Source: JBIYSM02 sp044759095
GTDB lineage: Bacteria; Bacillota; Bacilli; Brevibacillales; Brevibacillaceae
Assembly: GCF_044759095.2 (NCBI RefSeq)
Contig: NZ_JBIYSM020000018.1
Location: 11,917-75,916 of the forward strand
Direction: 5' to 3'
Length of the DNA: 64,000 nt
A program made the position numbers and the translations under genes. The notes beneath the pieces were generated by a model. That model saw nothing but the letters and a program-made list of their open reading frames with translations, ran no database searches and was not told the DNA's origin. Positions within the stretch are counted from its first letter, which is position 1, and the number at the start of each line of letters is the position of its first letter. Shown here piece by piece: positions 26,250 through 35,442 of the stretch.

Positions 26250-26307
26250 TTTACAGAAGGCAGAAAAGAAACGTATAATGATCTTGAAAAATGAGTGAGT
26301 ACTCACT
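26250..26307 (+). promoter_or_regulatory. Predicted promoter and TetR operator of the drug-export operon
   Basis: TTTACA (26250-26255) and TATAAT (26274-26279) are 18 bp apart. Just downstream lies the perfect 14-bp palindrome AGTGAGTACTCACT (26294-26307), overlapping or just past the likely transcription start. The operon encodes a TetR protein, so autoregulation through this palindrome is the simplest reading. Confidence 0.75.
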
Positions 26308-26332
26308 ATCTATATCCTTGGGGTGATGGAAA

Positions 26333-27526
26333 ATGCTGAATCGATCTAGGCTGCTCGCAAGTGTCTGTTTGCTTCTGTCGGTCCTGGCGGGCTGCACGTT
26401 CTTTCAACCAACCGATGTGACGCTGTCCGGCACAATCGAGGCAGAAGAACTGCCCATCGTGGCGGAAGTGGGGGGAGCCATCCAATCCGTTCATGTGGAG
26501 GAAGGCGCGGTGCTGCATAAGAATCAAGTTCTTGCCGAACTGGACAAACGATCTTATCAAATCGGGGTAAACGAGGCAGAGGCGCTTGTTGCGCAGGCGG
26601 AGGCAAAATTGGAGGAAGCAAAGGCAGGTGCCCGAAACCAGACGGTAAAAAAGGGAATTGCGGCCATGCAGCAGGCGGATGCCAACATTCAGCTGGCACA
26701 GGCTCGCGAAAAGCAGGCAGAGGCAAACCTCAACAGAGCCAAGGAGCAGCTTGCACAAACGGAGTCGCAGCTGACCGGCGCGAGGCAGACACTCGCCTAC
26801 CAGCAATCGCGCCTGAAGGAAGCGGCACAACTCTTTGAACGCGGCGCCATTTCCAAAAAGGATTACGAAGCGCAGCAGGAAGCGGTAAACGTGGCACAAA
26901 CCCAGGTGAATCAACTGACGGCGCAGGCAGCGGCCAGTCGCTCCCAGTTTGCGAGCGCGAAGGAAGACGTGACGGCTGCCAAAGCGCAAACGGAAACGGC
27001 GAGGGCGCAGCTGGCAAGCGCTTCGGCAGAGCTTGATCTGCTGCAGGAAGGGAGCACGGATTACGCAATTCGCGCCTTGCTTGCCGCCCGACAGCAAGCG
27101 ATGGCAAAACGGGATCTGGCAAAGCTGCAGCTGGAAAAAGCGGTGATTTTGGCTCCGGAAGACGGGATTCTCCTGCGTAAGAACGTCTCCCAGGGCGAGG
27201 TAGCCAAAACGGGGGCAACGCTTTTCACCATGATGAAAAAAGACCAGCTGAAAGTGAAGGTCTATATTCCTGAAGCAGAGCTGGGCTCCATCAAGACAGG
27301 TCAGCGCGTCGGTATACAAGTGGATGCCTACCCTGGGGAAACCTTCACCGGCGTCATCTCTGCCATTTCCGACAAGGCGGAGTTTACGCCGAAAAACGTA
27401 CAGACCAAGGATGAGCGGACCAAGCTGGTCTTCGCTGTCACCATCCGAATTCAGGACGGGCTGGATAAACTGAAACCGGGCATGCCTGCGGACGTTCTCC
27501 TCAGCCAGGGAGGGGAGGGCAAATGA
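26333..27526 (+). CDS. Membrane-fusion lipoprotein of an ABC exporter (HlyD/YbhG-like)
   Basis: This 397-residue protein has a lipoprotein signal (LLLSVLAGC, Cys about residue 21). A biotinyl-lipoyl-like half-domain (VGGAIQSVHVEEGAVLHKNQVLAELD) and a long Ala/Gln-rich coiled coil (about residues 80-230) follow. The second half-domain is LAPEDGILLRKNVSQGEV, with a beta-barrel (FTMMKKDQLKVKVYIPEAE) after it. It is the adaptor of a YbhGFSR-like multidrug ABC efflux system. It overlaps the ATPase gene by 4 bp. The palindrome upstream suggests TetR control. Confidence 0.9.
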   Translation: MLNRSRLLASVCLLLSVLAGCTFFQPTDVTLSGTIEAEELPIVAEVGGAIQSVHVEEGAVLHKNQVLAELDKRSYQIGVNEAEALVAQAEAKLEEAKAGARNQTVKKGIAAMQQADANIQLAQAREKQAEANLNRAKEQLAQTESQLTGARQTLAYQQSRLKEAAQLFERGAISKKDYEAQQEAVNVAQTQVNQLTAQAAASRSQFASAKEDVTAAKAQTETARAQLASASAELDLLQEGSTDYAIRALLAARQQAMAKRDLAKLQLEKAVILAPEDGILLRKNVSQGEVAKTGATLFTMMKKDQLKVKVYIPEAELGSIKTGQRVGIQVDAYPGETFTGVISAISDKAEFTPKNVQTKDERTKLVFAVTIRIQDGLDKLKPGMPADVLLSQGGEGK

Positions 27527-28278
27527 CCTGGGCGATCCAATGCGAAAATCTCACCAAACGGTTTCAGGACCGCGTCGCTGTAAACAATCTTTCCCTCTCC
27601 ATCAAGAAAGGCTCCATCTACGGCTTTCTCGGTCCAAACGGCTCGGGCAAATCGACGACCATCCGGATGCTGTGCGGACTCCTGGTGCCCACCTCCGGCT
27701 CGGGGACCGTGCTGGGCTATGACGTGATGACGGAGAGCGAAGCGATCAAACAGCGGATTGGCTACATGTCGCAAAAATTCAGCCTCTATGAAGACCTGAC
27801 GGTGGAGGAAAACCTCGATTTTTACGCCGGAGTGTATGAAATAAGCGGGGAGGTACGGAAACAGCGAAAAGCGGAGTTGATTGACATGGCAGGGCTTACC
27901 GGTCGGGAAAAACAGTTGGCCGGTTCGCTGTCGGGGGGATGGAAGCAGCGGCTCGCCCTTTCCTGCGCACTGCTGCACCGGCCGGAACTGCTGATTCTGG
28001 ACGAACCGACTGCCGGAGTAGACCCCGTGTCGCGGAGAATCTTCTGGGACGTGATTCACGGTCTGGCCAAGGAGGGGATTACCGTGCTGGTCACTACTCA
28101 CTACATGGATGAGGCGCAGACGTGCGACTGGATCGGCTTTATTTTCTACGGAACCCTGCTGGCCCAAGGCACACCCGGAGAACTGATCGAGGAGTTGGGT
28201 GTCCATAACCTGGAAGATGTATTCATTACGTTGGTGCAGCAGGAAGAGGCTCGTCAGAAAGCGGGGGTAAGCCGATGA
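27523..28278 (+). CDS. ABC exporter ATP-binding protein (YbhF/DrrA type)
   Basis: This 251-residue ATPase has Walker A GPNGSGKST (near residue 38), a Q-loop at GYMSQKFSLYEDLT, the signature LSGGWKQRLAL, Walker B LLILDEPTAGVDP and the switch His in VLVTTHYMDEA. It energises the ABC-2 permease encoded next, which it overlaps by 4 bp. The context (adaptor, ATPase, permease, TetR) indicates export of toxic compounds; the substrate is unknown. Confidence 0.94.
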   Translation: MTWAIQCENLTKRFQDRVAVNNLSLSIKKGSIYGFLGPNGSGKSTTIRMLCGLLVPTSGSGTVLGYDVMTESEAIKQRIGYMSQKFSLYEDLTVEENLDFYAGVYEISGEVRKQRKAELIDMAGLTGREKQLAGSLSGGWKQRLALSCALLHRPELLILDEPTAGVDPVSRRIFWDVIHGLAKEGITVLVTTHYMDEAQTCDWIGFIFYGTLLAQGTPGELIEELGVHNLEDVFITLVQQEEARQKAGVSR

Positions 28279-29414
28279 AGCGCTTCCGTCTTTCCCGATA
28301 TCTGTCCGTGGTAAAAAAGGAAATCATCCAATTGAAACGGGATAAACCCAGTCTGAGAATCGCGCTGCTCATGCCCATCCTGCTTCTGGTTCTGTTCGGG
28401 TATGCGGTGAATACGGACGTCGATCACATAGCCACCACGGTGTGGGACCAGAGCCAAACGTCGGAAAGCAGGGAATTGATCCGAAACTTTGTGAATACGG
28501 AGTATTTTGAGGTCATTTCGTACGCCAACAGCTATAGGGAAATCGAACAAATGATCGACGACGGAAGAGCTGATGTGGCGATCGTCATCCCGCCGGACTA
28601 CGCTAACAAGCGGGACAATGATCAGCCGGTGTCCGTACAGATGCTGATCAACGGGTCCGATCCCAACATCGCCCGCACCGCTGCGGCCAACGCGCAACTG
28701 ATCGTGCAGAGCAAGGCGTTTTCCATTCAGGAAACGAGGCTGGAAAAGCAGGGGCTTGGAGAACTGGAGCTGCCGCTGGAATTGAGGACGCGCGTGTTGT
28801 TTAACCCCAACATGAAGAGCATCGTGTTTAACATCCCCGGCTTGATCGGGCTGATCATGCAGAACGTGACCATGATCCTGACGGCATTTTCGCTGGTGCG
28901 GGAAAAAGAGCGGGGAACGATGGAGCAGCTGATCGTTACACCGATTCGGCCGCTGGAATTAATGCTCGGCAAAATCACTCCGTACGTGTTTATCGGGTTC
29001 GCTTCGTTTTGCGTCGTGCTTTCGCTGGGGACGTACTGGTTTGGCGTTCCGTTGAAAGGAAGCCTGTGGCTGCTCGTCTGTCTGTCCGTTTTGTTCCTCA
29101 TCTCTACCTTGACGCTTGGCATCTTTATCTCCACCATCGCCAAGACGCAGCTGCAGGCCATGCAGATGGCGTTTGCCTTCATCCTTCCCAGCGTGCTTTT
29201 GTCCGGTTTCATGTTCCCGCGCGATACGATGCCGGTCGTGATACAATGGTTAGGCGGGATTGTCCCGTTAACGTACTTTCTGGAGATTCTGCGCGGGATT
29301 TTCCTCAAGGGTGTCGGTCTCGATGCGCTTTGGAAAGATACATTGGGGATGCTTTCCTTTTTCGTGCTGATTATCAGCGTAGCAATCCTGCGTTTCCGCA
29401 AGAGGATCGAGTAA
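28275..29414 (+). CDS. ABC-2 type exporter permease (YbhS/YbhR-like)
   Basis: This 379-residue membrane protein has one N-terminal transmembrane segment (LRIALLMPILLLVLFGYAV), a large extracytoplasmic domain of about 150 residues, and five C-terminal membrane segments. The ABC-2 signature EKERGTMEQLIVTPIRPLELMLGK lies between them. It is the only permease in the operon, so it probably works as a homodimer. The TetR gene follows 27 bp later. Confidence 0.9.
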   Translation: MKRFRLSRYLSVVKKEIIQLKRDKPSLRIALLMPILLLVLFGYAVNTDVDHIATTVWDQSQTSESRELIRNFVNTEYFEVISYANSYREIEQMIDDGRADVAIVIPPDYANKRDNDQPVSVQMLINGSDPNIARTAAANAQLIVQSKAFSIQETRLEKQGLGELELPLELRTRVLFNPNMKSIVFNIPGLIGLIMQNVTMILTAFSLVREKERGTMEQLIVTPIRPLELMLGKITPYVFIGFASFCVVLSLGTYWFGVPLKGSLWLLVCLSVLFLISTLTLGIFISTIAKTQLQAMQMAFAFILPSVLLSGFMFPRDTMPVVIQWLGGIVPLTYFLEILRGIFLKGVGLDALWKDTLGMLSFFVLIISVAILRFRKRIE

Positions 29415-29441
29415 CGTGGCAAAGGAGCGTTTGCAAGGGAT

Positions 29442-30122
29442 ATGAGCAAACCATCATTTGAAGAGAGCTTGCTGAAGTTTGTCGAAGAACTGAAAGACGA
29501 AGAGCAAATGACGGAAAAACAGCGCAGCATCCTGCTGGCATCCATCAAGCTGTTTGCGGAAAAAGGCTTTCACGCCACTTCGACTGCCGAGATCGCCAAG
29601 GAAGCGGGTGTAGCGGAGGGGACCATTTTCCGCCATTACAAGTCCAAGAAGGACATTCTGCTGGCCGTGGTCGCCCCCGTCCTGTTTAAATTTGCCGCTC
29701 CGTTTATCTTAAGGGACATTCGCGCCATTATGAACGCGCAGGAGAGCAAGACGTTTGAGCAGATATTGACGGAACTGTACCGGAACCGGCTTGAACTGGT
29801 AGAAGCAAACAGGAAGCACGCCCGCATCCTCCTGCAGGAAGCGTTTTTCCATGAGGAAATTCGGGAGGCGCTCTTGGCGAACATTTTTCAAGAGACGAGA
29901 AAAATGGCGATCCCGCTGATCGAGGCCAGAATAGCTTCAGGGGAGCTGCGGCCGCTGCCATCGGAAGAGATGTTTCGCATGATCTTCTCCTCCATCTTCA
30001 GCCTGGTCCTTTTCAAATACGTATTTACCCCGGAGGAATACAACCAGCGCTCCGATGAGGAGCACATCGCCCTGACCGTCGACATATTGCTGAACGGCAT
30101 GGCCAATCGCCGGCAAGAGTGA
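29442..30122 (+). CDS. TetR-family transcriptional regulator of the exporter operon
   Basis: This 226-residue protein has an N-terminal TetR helix-turn-helix (EIAKEAGVAEGTIFRHYKSK near residue 50) preceded by an unusual 25-residue acidic extension. A helical ligand-binding domain follows. As the last gene of the operon it most likely represses its own transcription unit by binding the 26294-26307 palindrome. The inducing compound is unknown. It is convergent with the anti-sigma gene, with only 12 bp between the stops. Confidence 0.88.
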   Translation: MSKPSFEESLLKFVEELKDEEQMTEKQRSILLASIKLFAEKGFHATSTAEIAKEAGVAEGTIFRHYKSKKDILLAVVAPVLFKFAAPFILRDIRAIMNAQESKTFEQILTELYRNRLELVEANRKHARILLQEAFFHEEIREALLANIFQETRKMAIPLIEARIASGELRPLPSEEMFRMIFSSIFSLVLFKYVFTPEEYNQRSDEEHIALTVDILLNGMANRRQE

Positions 30123-30134
30123 GGGTTGCTCTCT

Positions 30135-30866
30135 TTACATTTTCAACATTCGCTTGCCGCGCGGCTGAACCCCGTTGGCATCCGGCTCCAACGTGATGCC
30201 GATGGCCTGGAACGACGCCGTCTGCTCGGACAATTCGCAGGTAAGGACACCGTTTCCTCTGGAGTCGACACGGAAAACACCGGCGCTGCTGCGCTGCCCG
30301 TCACGTATGAGCCACACCTGGTACGCCTCTGTTCCTCGTGTGGCCGGCAGGCCCTCCAGACGGAACACCAGCGTTTTTCGGCCTCCTTGCTCATAGAGCC
30401 AGACCATCCCTTTAGCGGATGCCACGGCGGTGTCTGCGGGCTTCAGGCTGTATTCGCGAACGACAGCGGCCGGTACCGCCGACTGTGCTTCCGCCAGACT
30501 CAGTCGTTGGCGCAGCTCGAAGTTCTGCCACAGCGTGCCGGCCAGCAGGAGAAGCAGGGCAGCGCTTGCCAGCTTGTATGAGGGTTGAAACCAGCTTTTC
30601 CGACTGCGTGTTGCACCCGGCCTTTCCTTCGATTGCTCCGCTTCAAATATTCCCCGCATGACCTCAGCTTTCAGGTCGGCAGGGGGTTCCACCTCTTCCA
30701 GCTGGAACGGGATCATCTGCCAGGACTGTCTCAAGGACTCCGCCTCCTTGCGGCAGGATGGGCACGCGGCGATATGTTTTTGCAGAAGTTCCGTTTCCTC
30801 TGGAGTGGTTTCCCCAACTACGTAGGCGGCAATGAGATCGTCATATGGACAGCAGTTGCTTCCCAC
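30135..30866 (-). CDS. Anti-sigma factor with zinc-finger and RskA-type domains
   Basis: This 243-residue membrane protein starts with a putative zinc-binding anti-sigma domain (Cys5-Cys6 region, then HIAACPSCRKE, the H-x3-C-x2-C motif). One transmembrane segment (ASAALLLLLAGTLW, near residue 105) and an extracytoplasmic RskA-like domain (KGMVWLYEQGG; EAYQVWLIRDG) follow. It would hold the co-encoded ECF sigma factor at the membrane until released. The GTG start overlaps the ribosome-site region at the end of the sigma gene. Confidence 0.87.
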   Translation of the reverse strand: MGSNCCPYDDLIAAYVVGETTPEETELLQKHIAACPSCRKEAESLRQSWQMIPFQLEEVEPPADLKAEVMRGIFEAEQSKERPGATRSRKSWFQPSYKLASAALLLLLAGTLWQNFELRQRLSLAEAQSAVPAAVVREYSLKPADTAVASAKGMVWLYEQGGRKTLVFRLEGLPATRGTEAYQVWLIRDGQRSSAGVFRVDSRGNGVLTCELSEQTASFQAIGITLEPDANGVQPRGKRMLKM

Positions 30867-30869
30867 TGA

Positions 30870-31436
30870 TTATTCCTCCATCTCCGGCGTTAAGTGGTTT
30901 CGTAGGACTTTCAAGGTTTGGTGCAGTCTGCTTTTGATCGTTCCGATGGGCTCTTCCCTCATACGGGCGATTTCACGAAGGGAATAGCCTTCCCAGTAGA
31001 GGGATTGGATGAGCTCAATCTGGCTTTCGGACAGATGGCGATAGGCTTGCGTGATCTGCTCCCGGATCATGCGGCGTGATACCACGGCGTAGGGATGGTT
31101 GCCCGGTGAATCGGGGATTTGCTCCCAGCGTTCCGGGTTCATCGTCGTCATCACGCGGTCTCTCTTTTCTTTTCGCAAGTGGTCGATGGTAATGTTGCGG
31201 GTAATCATAAACAGCCAGTTGACGAAGTTTCCTTTTTCTTCGTCAAATCCGGTCTGCGTCGTCCACAGGCGAGTGAAGACGGACTGCACGATCACACGAG
31301 CCTTGCCATCGTCTTTCATGGACTTGATCGCAAACGAGTACACCAGTTTTCCATATCGGTCGTACAGTTCTTCCAGTGCCGGACGGTGCTTTTGCATAAC
31401 CAACCGCATCAATTCTGCATCGCTTTTTGATTGCAT
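30870..31436 (-). CDS. ECF RNA polymerase sigma factor
   Basis: This 188-residue ECF-family sigma factor has region 2 (LYDRYGKLVYSFAIKSM to NFVNWLFMITRNITIDHLRK) and region 4 (LSESQIELIQSLYWEGYSLR with GTIKSRLHQTLKVLRNHL). I chose ATG 31436 because GAGGTG lies about 10 bp upstream; the open frame extends to 31538. It is co-transcribed with its anti-sigma gene and divergent from purU. The regulon cannot be inferred; I saw no clear ECF promoter upstream. Confidence 0.88.
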   Translation of the reverse strand: MQSKSDAELMRLVMQKHRPALEELYDRYGKLVYSFAIKSMKDDGKARVIVQSVFTRLWTTQTGFDEEKGNFVNWLFMITRNITIDHLRKEKRDRVMTTMNPERWEQIPDSPGNHPYAVVSRRMIREQITQAYRHLSESQIELIQSLYWEGYSLREIARMREEPIGTIKSRLHQTLKVLRNHLTPEMEE

Positions 31437-31575
31437 GAGACAGGCACACCTCGTCTTTTCCTCATCCCTATCGATGGTAACGAACATAACCGTCTTTTGG
31501 TTCATGATACTACAAATGAAAAAGAGCTGGGCGAGCAAAAAAATTTTTTAAATGGGACAAGCTAGATGAGAATGA

Positions 31576-31581
31576 TATAAT
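31576..31581 (+). promoter_or_regulatory. Predicted -10 element for purU
   Basis: TATAAT lies 41 bp upstream of the purU start. A weak -35 (TGGGAC at 31553-31558) is spaced 17 bp away. Confidence 0.5.
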
Positions 31582-31621
31582 GCTAGAAAATTTATTTATT
31601 TGCAGTTGGAGGAGAGAAATC

Positions 31622-32521
31622 ATGCACCGTCTGTCAGAGAGAGAATGGCTGGCATACCGGCAAAAAAACAAAGATCGCGCCCGTATGCTGATATCCTGCC
31701 CGGACCGCGCGGGGATCGTCGCCGCCGTGTCCCACATCTTGTTTCAGCAGGGGGCAAACATCGTTCAGTCGGACCAGTATACGACGGATCCCGAAACGGG
31801 CCGCTTTTTTATGCGAATTGAGTTTGACCTGGTGAACCTGGAGGAAAGATGCGAGGAGCTCAAGGAGGCGTTTCGTCCCGTAGCGGAGAGCTTCGATATG
31901 AATTGGTCACTGGTGGAGGCGAAAAAGCGGAAGAAGATGGCCATTTTCGTGTCCAAGGAGGATCACTGCCTGTTGGAGCTCTTGTGGCAGTGGAAATCGG
32001 GAGCCCTGCATACCGATATCGAAATGGTGATCAGCAACCATCCCGACATGCGGGAGACAGTGGAATCATTCGGCATTCCGTACCACCATATCCCGGTCAC
32101 GAAGGAGACGAAAGCAGAGGCCGAGGCAAAGCAGCTGGCCGTGCTGGAGCGGGGTGTGGACGTGATCGTGCTGGCGCGTTACATGCAGATTCTGTCGCCT
32201 GACTTTTTACATGCGTACGCGAACCGGATCATCAATATCCACCACTCGTTTCTGCCGGCCTTCGTGGGAGCGAAGCCCTACGAGCAGGCGTATCGGCGCG
32301 GCGTAAAGCTGATCGGGGCTACCGCCCACTACGTAACCGAGGAGCTGGATGCCGGTCCGATTATCGAACAGGACGTCCAACGCGTCAGTCATCAGGAGGA
32401 CGTAGAGGCGCTGAAGCAGTTGGGCCGCCAGGTGGAACGGACGGTGCTGGCTCGTGCCGTCGGTTGGCATCTGGAGGACCGGGTGCTGGTGTATGAAAAC
32501 AAAACGATTGTCTTTCCATGA
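31622..32521 (+). CDS. purU: Formyltetrahydrofolate deformylase PurU
   Basis: This 299-residue enzyme hydrolyses 10-formyl-THF to formate and THF. The N-terminal ACT domain is seen in ISCPDRAGIVAAVSHILF. The C-terminal formyltransferase-fold domain has INIHHSFLPAFVGAKPYEQA and GATAHYVTEELDAGPIIEQD, with the catalytic Asn, His and Asp in place. I chose ATG 31622 with GGAGGAGAG upstream; the frame extends to 31580 without a site. A short terminator follows. Confidence 0.96.
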   Translation: MHRLSEREWLAYRQKNKDRARMLISCPDRAGIVAAVSHILFQQGANIVQSDQYTTDPETGRFFMRIEFDLVNLEERCEELKEAFRPVAESFDMNWSLVEAKKRKKMAIFVSKEDHCLLELLWQWKSGALHTDIEMVISNHPDMRETVESFGIPYHHIPVTKETKAEAEAKQLAVLERGVDVIVLARYMQILSPDFLHAYANRIINIHHSFLPAFVGAKPYEQAYRRGVKLIGATAHYVTEELDAGPIIEQDVQRVSHQEDVEALKQLGRQVERTVLARAVGWHLEDRVLVYENKTIVFP

Positions 32522-32528
32522 TGAAAAT

Positions 32529-32555
32529 GGCCCTTTCCTGTGGCAAGGGCCTTCG
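32529..32555. terminator. Terminator between purU and the LysR gene
   Basis: GGCCCTT and AAGGGCC form a 7-bp stem with T residues nearby. It lies between two convergent genes. Confidence 0.6.
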
Positions 32556-32569
32556 TGCGTCTTGTAACT

Positions 32570-33457
32570 TTAAAACATGCCAAGAACCATGTCGAGAAAC
32601 CGGGCGACGGTCGGCCGCTGGTCGCTCTCATCTTCCCGTGTACAGAGATAGACGGGACGTTTGATCTCGATGCCGGACAGGCGGACGCGCCCGACTTCTC
32701 CTCTGGCTACCATCTCGCGGACGGCCGGCTCGGGTGCCAGCATGGTTCCGTAGCCCGCGCGGACGGATTGAATGGACTCGATCAGTCCGTGGTATTGCAA
32801 TCCTACTCTCGGCGGACTCACACCGTGTTCCCGGCAGAGCGAATACAGGCGTTCCCGGGTGGAGCTTCCTTGCTCTCTTAACAGAAAGGGCTCACGCATC
32901 AGCTGTTCCAGGGAAACCTCCTGGCCCGCGAACGGATGCCCGGGGGGAACGATGAACCAGTATGCCACACCCGCAATGTGATAACGCCGAATCGGACGTT
33001 CGTCCCACGACTCATTGGCAATCACGGCCAGGTCGGCCTGGTACTGAAGAAGCCGCTCCATGCATTGCTGAGAGTTTCCCGTACGAATTTCCACCTCAAC
33101 CTGTTCATACTGCCGCTTGTAGGAAGCAAGCCACGCGGGCAGCAGATAATGGGAGGGAAGATAGGTGGAAGCGACCCGCAGTTTTCCCCGTTTGCCCTCC
33201 ATGATCTCTGCCAGCTGCAATTCGATTTCCTTTTCCCAGTCATAGATCCGCCGGGCTTTTTCATACAAAAACCGACCCACATGGGTAAGCGCTATGCCCC
33301 GTCCTTCCGGGTAAACCAGTCTGATTCCCAGTTCCTGCTCCAGCTTCCGGATTTGAGCCGTGACAGCCGGCTGGCTGATGGACAACGCATCTGCTGCTGT
33401 GGTGACGCTTCCTCGCGAGGCTACCTCCACGAATATACGCAAGGCGTGCAGGTTCAT
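32570..33457 (-). CDS. LysR-family transcriptional regulator
   Basis: This 295-residue LysR regulator has an N-terminal winged helix (RIFVEVASRGSVTTAADALS, then ISQPAVTAQIRKLEQELG) and the usual inducer-binding domain. It resembles the CysL/YwfM-like branch in its DNA-binding end, but the ligand is unknown. I chose ATG 33457 with GGGGAGA upstream; the frame runs on to 33598 across the operator and would overlap the divergent MFS gene. The divergent MFS exporter is the likely target. Confidence 0.88.
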   Translation of the reverse strand: MNLHALRIFVEVASRGSVTTAADALSISQPAVTAQIRKLEQELGIRLVYPEGRGIALTHVGRFLYEKARRIYDWEKEIELQLAEIMEGKRGKLRVASTYLPSHYLLPAWLASYKRQYEQVEVEIRTGNSQQCMERLLQYQADLAVIANESWDERPIRRYHIAGVAYWFIVPPGHPFAGQEVSLEQLMREPFLLREQGSSTRERLYSLCREHGVSPPRVGLQYHGLIESIQSVRAGYGTMLAPEPAVREMVARGEVGRVRLSGIEIKRPVYLCTREDESDQRPTVARFLDMVLGMF

Positions 33458-33470
33458 AATTTCTCCCCAT

Positions 33471-33489
33471 TCATAAGAATTGCTTATGA
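33471..33489. promoter_or_regulatory. LysR-type operator between divergent genes
   Basis: TCATAAG and CTTATGA form a perfect inverted repeat with a 5-base spacer and contain the T-N11-A pattern typical of LysR sites. It is 14 bp from the LysR start and 85 bp from the MFS start. Confidence 0.7.
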
Positions 33490-33573
33490 GTTCGGCACAA
33501 AGATGTATTGGATCTGCTTTGGTCTTCTTTGTACTGTATAGCATAGAAAGCGAATCGTGCAAAGGAGTAAACG

Positions 33574-34761
33574 ATGAGGGAAAAGAGCGGAAAGACACAA
33601 GTCATAGCAGTTGCCCTTGTGACTGCGTTGTGTATGCTGGGTGATTCCATGCTGTACGTCGTTTTGCCCATCTATTGGAGAGAGGCGGGACTCCATTCCC
33701 TGTGGGAAGTGGGCATTTTGCTTTCGGTGAATCGATTGGTACGGGTGCCGCTGGGACCCCCCGTCGGGAAATGGTATGAGCAAACCGGTGGCCGCAAAGG
33801 ATTGATCATCGCTGTCGCGCTGGCATTCGTGACTACTCTGTCCTATGGCTTTCAGGGGTTTTGGCTGTGGCTGGGGATGAGGTGTCTGTGGGGCGTGTCA
33901 TGGACGTTTTTGCGATTGGGGGCTTATGCACTGATCGTGGGTGTATCCGAAGAAACCAACCGCGGGCATCTGATGGGCTTGTACAACGGCTTGTACCGGC
34001 TGGGCAGTTTGGGCGGAATGCTGGCAGGCGCGATGCTTGCTGCCTGGTCCGGTTTGCGGACAGCGTCGTTTCTTTTGGCGGCTTTCTCCCTGCTCGCGTT
34101 CCTTCTTGTCTTTGTCTATATCCGTCCCTCCTTTCCGAAACGGATCATCGACAGGGTTTTGGGCGATGACCCGAGAGCTTTGTGGAAGAGGAGGAGTGTC
34201 CTGTTCACGATGGGTACGGGACTGTTGATCGCCATGGTGTATCAGGGCATGTTTACCGCCACGTTGAGTCGCTTGATCGAGATCGGTCAGCCGCTTGCGG
34301 TCATGGGGGAAATGGCTTTCGGCGCCGCCGTCGTAGCAAGTCTGGTACAGGGGGTTCGCTGGGGCTGGGAACCTTGGGCAGCTCCCTGGTTTGGCAAAAT
34401 CTCGGACCGTTACGAGCGAAGAACGATGTTTGTCTTGTTTTTGTTTGCGGCATCCGCGCTGTTTGGGCTGCTGCATGCCCCGTTGTCCTTTGCCATCTGG
34501 TTGTGCCTTCTTCTGGGAATCCAGATGACGGCAACGATTCTGACCACGGTCACGGACACGCTGGCCGCAGACGAGGCCTCGAAACTGACAAACGGCACCG
34601 TGCTGATGACACTTTATTCCGTCGCAACCGATCTGGGTGCCGCATTGGGGCCGCTTTTCGCCTTTTGGATAGACGGATGCTTCGGTCTCGATGTGCTGTA
34701 TGGAGGAATGGCCGCGACCCTGCTGGTGATCGCGATCGGATGGTCCATGCGGCGTCTGTGA
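33574..34761 (+). CDS. Major facilitator superfamily transporter
   Basis: This 395-residue MFS protein has 11-12 hydrophobic segments. The loop between helices 2 and 3 reads RLVRVPLGPPVGKWYEQTGG, in the position of the G-x3-D-x2-G motif but altered. It may export a drug or metabolite. AAAGGAG lies 7 bp before the ATG. It is divergent from the LysR regulator. Its stop is immediately followed by the stop of the convergent esterase. Confidence 0.85.
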   Translation: MREKSGKTQVIAVALVTALCMLGDSMLYVVLPIYWREAGLHSLWEVGILLSVNRLVRVPLGPPVGKWYEQTGGRKGLIIAVALAFVTTLSYGFQGFWLWLGMRCLWGVSWTFLRLGAYALIVGVSEETNRGHLMGLYNGLYRLGSLGGMLAGAMLAAWSGLRTASFLLAAFSLLAFLLVFVYIRPSFPKRIIDRVLGDDPRALWKRRSVLFTMGTGLLIAMVYQGMFTATLSRLIEIGQPLAVMGEMAFGAAVVASLVQGVRWGWEPWAAPWFGKISDRYERRTMFVLFLFAASALFGLLHAPLSFAIWLCLLLGIQMTATILTTVTDTLAADEASKLTNGTVLMTLYSVATDLGAALGPLFAFWIDGCFGLDVLYGGMAATLLVIAIGWSMRRL

Positions 34762-35442
34762 TCAATCGGCAGTACAGTGCTCCCGAATGGTGTCCAGCAC
34801 GTAGGCAATCACGTCGTCTCTTTCGGGGCCGTGCAGCAGCATGTGGCCGGAGCGGTCGTAGTAAGCGATGCGGGGAGAGAGGCTTTTGACGCTTTTGGCC
34901 AGCTGCTCCGCGCTGATGGATCGAACCGTATCGTCCCGTTTGGCTTGCAGCAGCACGTACGGGCAGGACACCTGGGCGAGAACCGGTTTCGTCTCTGCCA
35001 ACAGGCGGCGAAACTGGAGCATGCTGCGGACGGGGATTTTCACCATGCTGCGCAAATACCGGCGGGAGTGGACGGCGAAGTCTTCCTGCAGGTAGTTGAT
35101 AGCCTGACGTAAATCCCAGTAATAGTAGGGGGTATTCAGGGTGACAAGCAGGCTGACCGGATAGCGGCTGGCGATGTGAAACGCAAGCAGCCCGCCCATG
35201 GAAAAGCCGATGACGACGATGCGATCGGACCGCATGGAGAGCCGCTTGTAGGCTTCTTCGGCGGAACGCAGCCAGTCGTGCCGCGTGCTTCGGCCCAGAT
35301 GGCGGCGGCCCAGGCCGTGTCCCTCCAGCGTCGGACACTCGACGTGGTAGCCTTCCTCACGCAGCGCCTTGGCGAGCGGCAGCACGTCGCGAATATCGCC
35401 GGCAAAGCCGTGAATGACCAGACAACCGATTGTATCTGTCAT
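34762..35442 (-). CDS. Alpha/beta hydrolase, Est30-like carboxylesterase
   Basis: This 226-residue hydrolase has the oxyanion stretch VIHGFAGDIRDV and the nucleophile elbow GFSMGG (Ser near residue 92). The acid residue lies in AKRDDTVRS and the catalytic His in RSGHMLL. It fits the carboxylesterase/thioesterase Est30 group. I chose ATG 35442 with AAAGGAG upstream; the frame to 35595 covers intergenic repeats. It is convergent with the MFS gene. Its natural substrate is unknown. Confidence 0.87.
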   Translation of the reverse strand: MTDTIGCLVIHGFAGDIRDVLPLAKALREEGYHVECPTLEGHGLGRRHLGRSTRHDWLRSAEEAYKRLSMRSDRIVVIGFSMGGLLAFHIASRYPVSLLVTLNTPYYYWDLRQAINYLQEDFAVHSRRYLRSMVKIPVRSMLQFRRLLAETKPVLAQVSCPYVLLQAKRDDTVRSISAEQLAKSVKSLSPRIAYYDRSGHMLLHGPERDDVIAYVLDTIREHCTAD

